Assembly (NCBI GenBank): GCA_010029945.1
Contig: RGQW01000026.1
Location: 1-13,321 of the forward strand
Direction: 5' to 3'
DNA length: 13,321 bases
Source: Actinomycetota bacterium
Lineage (GTDB): Bacteria; Actinomycetota; Actinomycetes; S36-B12
Under the pieces are notes generated by a model, which was not told the origin of the DNA, made no database searches, and saw only the letters and a program-made list of their open reading frames with translations. The position numbers and the translations under genes were made by a program. Positions 13,297-13,321 of the stretch are shown here, piece by piece (position 1 is the stretch's first letter; every line of letters starts with the position of its first letter).

Positions 13297-13321
13297 ATGG
13301 TGGTGCCGTCGCGATGGCCGT
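13297..13321 (+). CDS. Possible start of a gene divergent from helD, cut by window edge
   Basis: Only eight codons are visible (MVVPSRWP). The ATG follows a -10-like hexamer at leaderless spacing, and the 93-nt gap to helD suits a divergent promoter region. No function can be proposed, and the call rests on position alone. Confidence 0.3.

Noticed and set aside
13204..13321. Rifamycin-associated element upstream of helD
   Set aside because: No long GC-rich inverted repeat of that type is visible in the 118 nt available; it could still lie beyond the window.

Overview
The window reads as chromosomal DNA from a GC-rich actinobacterium. The evidence is GTG starts with AGGAGG-type ribosome sites, an actinobacterial LexA operator (TCGAAC-N4-GTTCGA), -10-like hexamers placed directly before start codons (leaderless style), a DUF3040 protein, an SAV_6107-type HEPN protein next to dnaE2, and a HelD-type RNA polymerase recycling ATPase. 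The genus cannot be fixed from the sequence. No tRNA, rRNA, insertion sequence, prophage or CRISPR array was seen. Layout: 1-226 (-) is the start of a pterin-4a-carbinolamine dehydratase gene cut by the window edge. 227-673 is a divergent control region holding a 9-bp quasi-repeat, a PafBC/RecA-NDp-type promoter, a perfect LexA box just after its expected start point, and four exact 13-bp tandem repeats. 674-5969 (+) is a compact operon: HEPN protein, dnaE2 (error-prone C-family polymerase) and dinB (Y-family Pol IV). 6111-7067 holds a DUF3040 membrane protein and a MaoC-like hydratase. 7080-9787 looks like an envelope cluster: a D-x-x-I-V repeat protein, an overlapping RDD membrane protein, an overlapping secreted protein, then a second secreted protein. 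9836-11020 is rmuC, behind its own RecA-NDp-type promoter. 11107-13203 (-) is a HelD-family ATPase converging on rmuC. A possible further gene begins divergently at 13297 (+). The most interesting system is the damage-inducible tolerance module. The HEPN-dnaE2-dinB operon has the two transcription signals expected for the two actinobacterial damage responses (PafBC activation and LexA repression), in an order that would let LexA sit on the PafBC start site. In mycobacteria DnaE2 works with ImuA' and a catalytically dead ImuB. Here the partners in the operon are a HEPN protein and a Y-family polymerase with all of its catalytic residues, and both polymerases carry a plausible sliding-clamp peptide. 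A second promoter with the same layout (TGTCAG, exact 8-nt spacer to TANNNT) precedes rmuC, which suggests that both loci answer to the same damage signal. These regulatory assignments are motif-based inference; the gene families are assigned from visible motifs and were not checked by database search.
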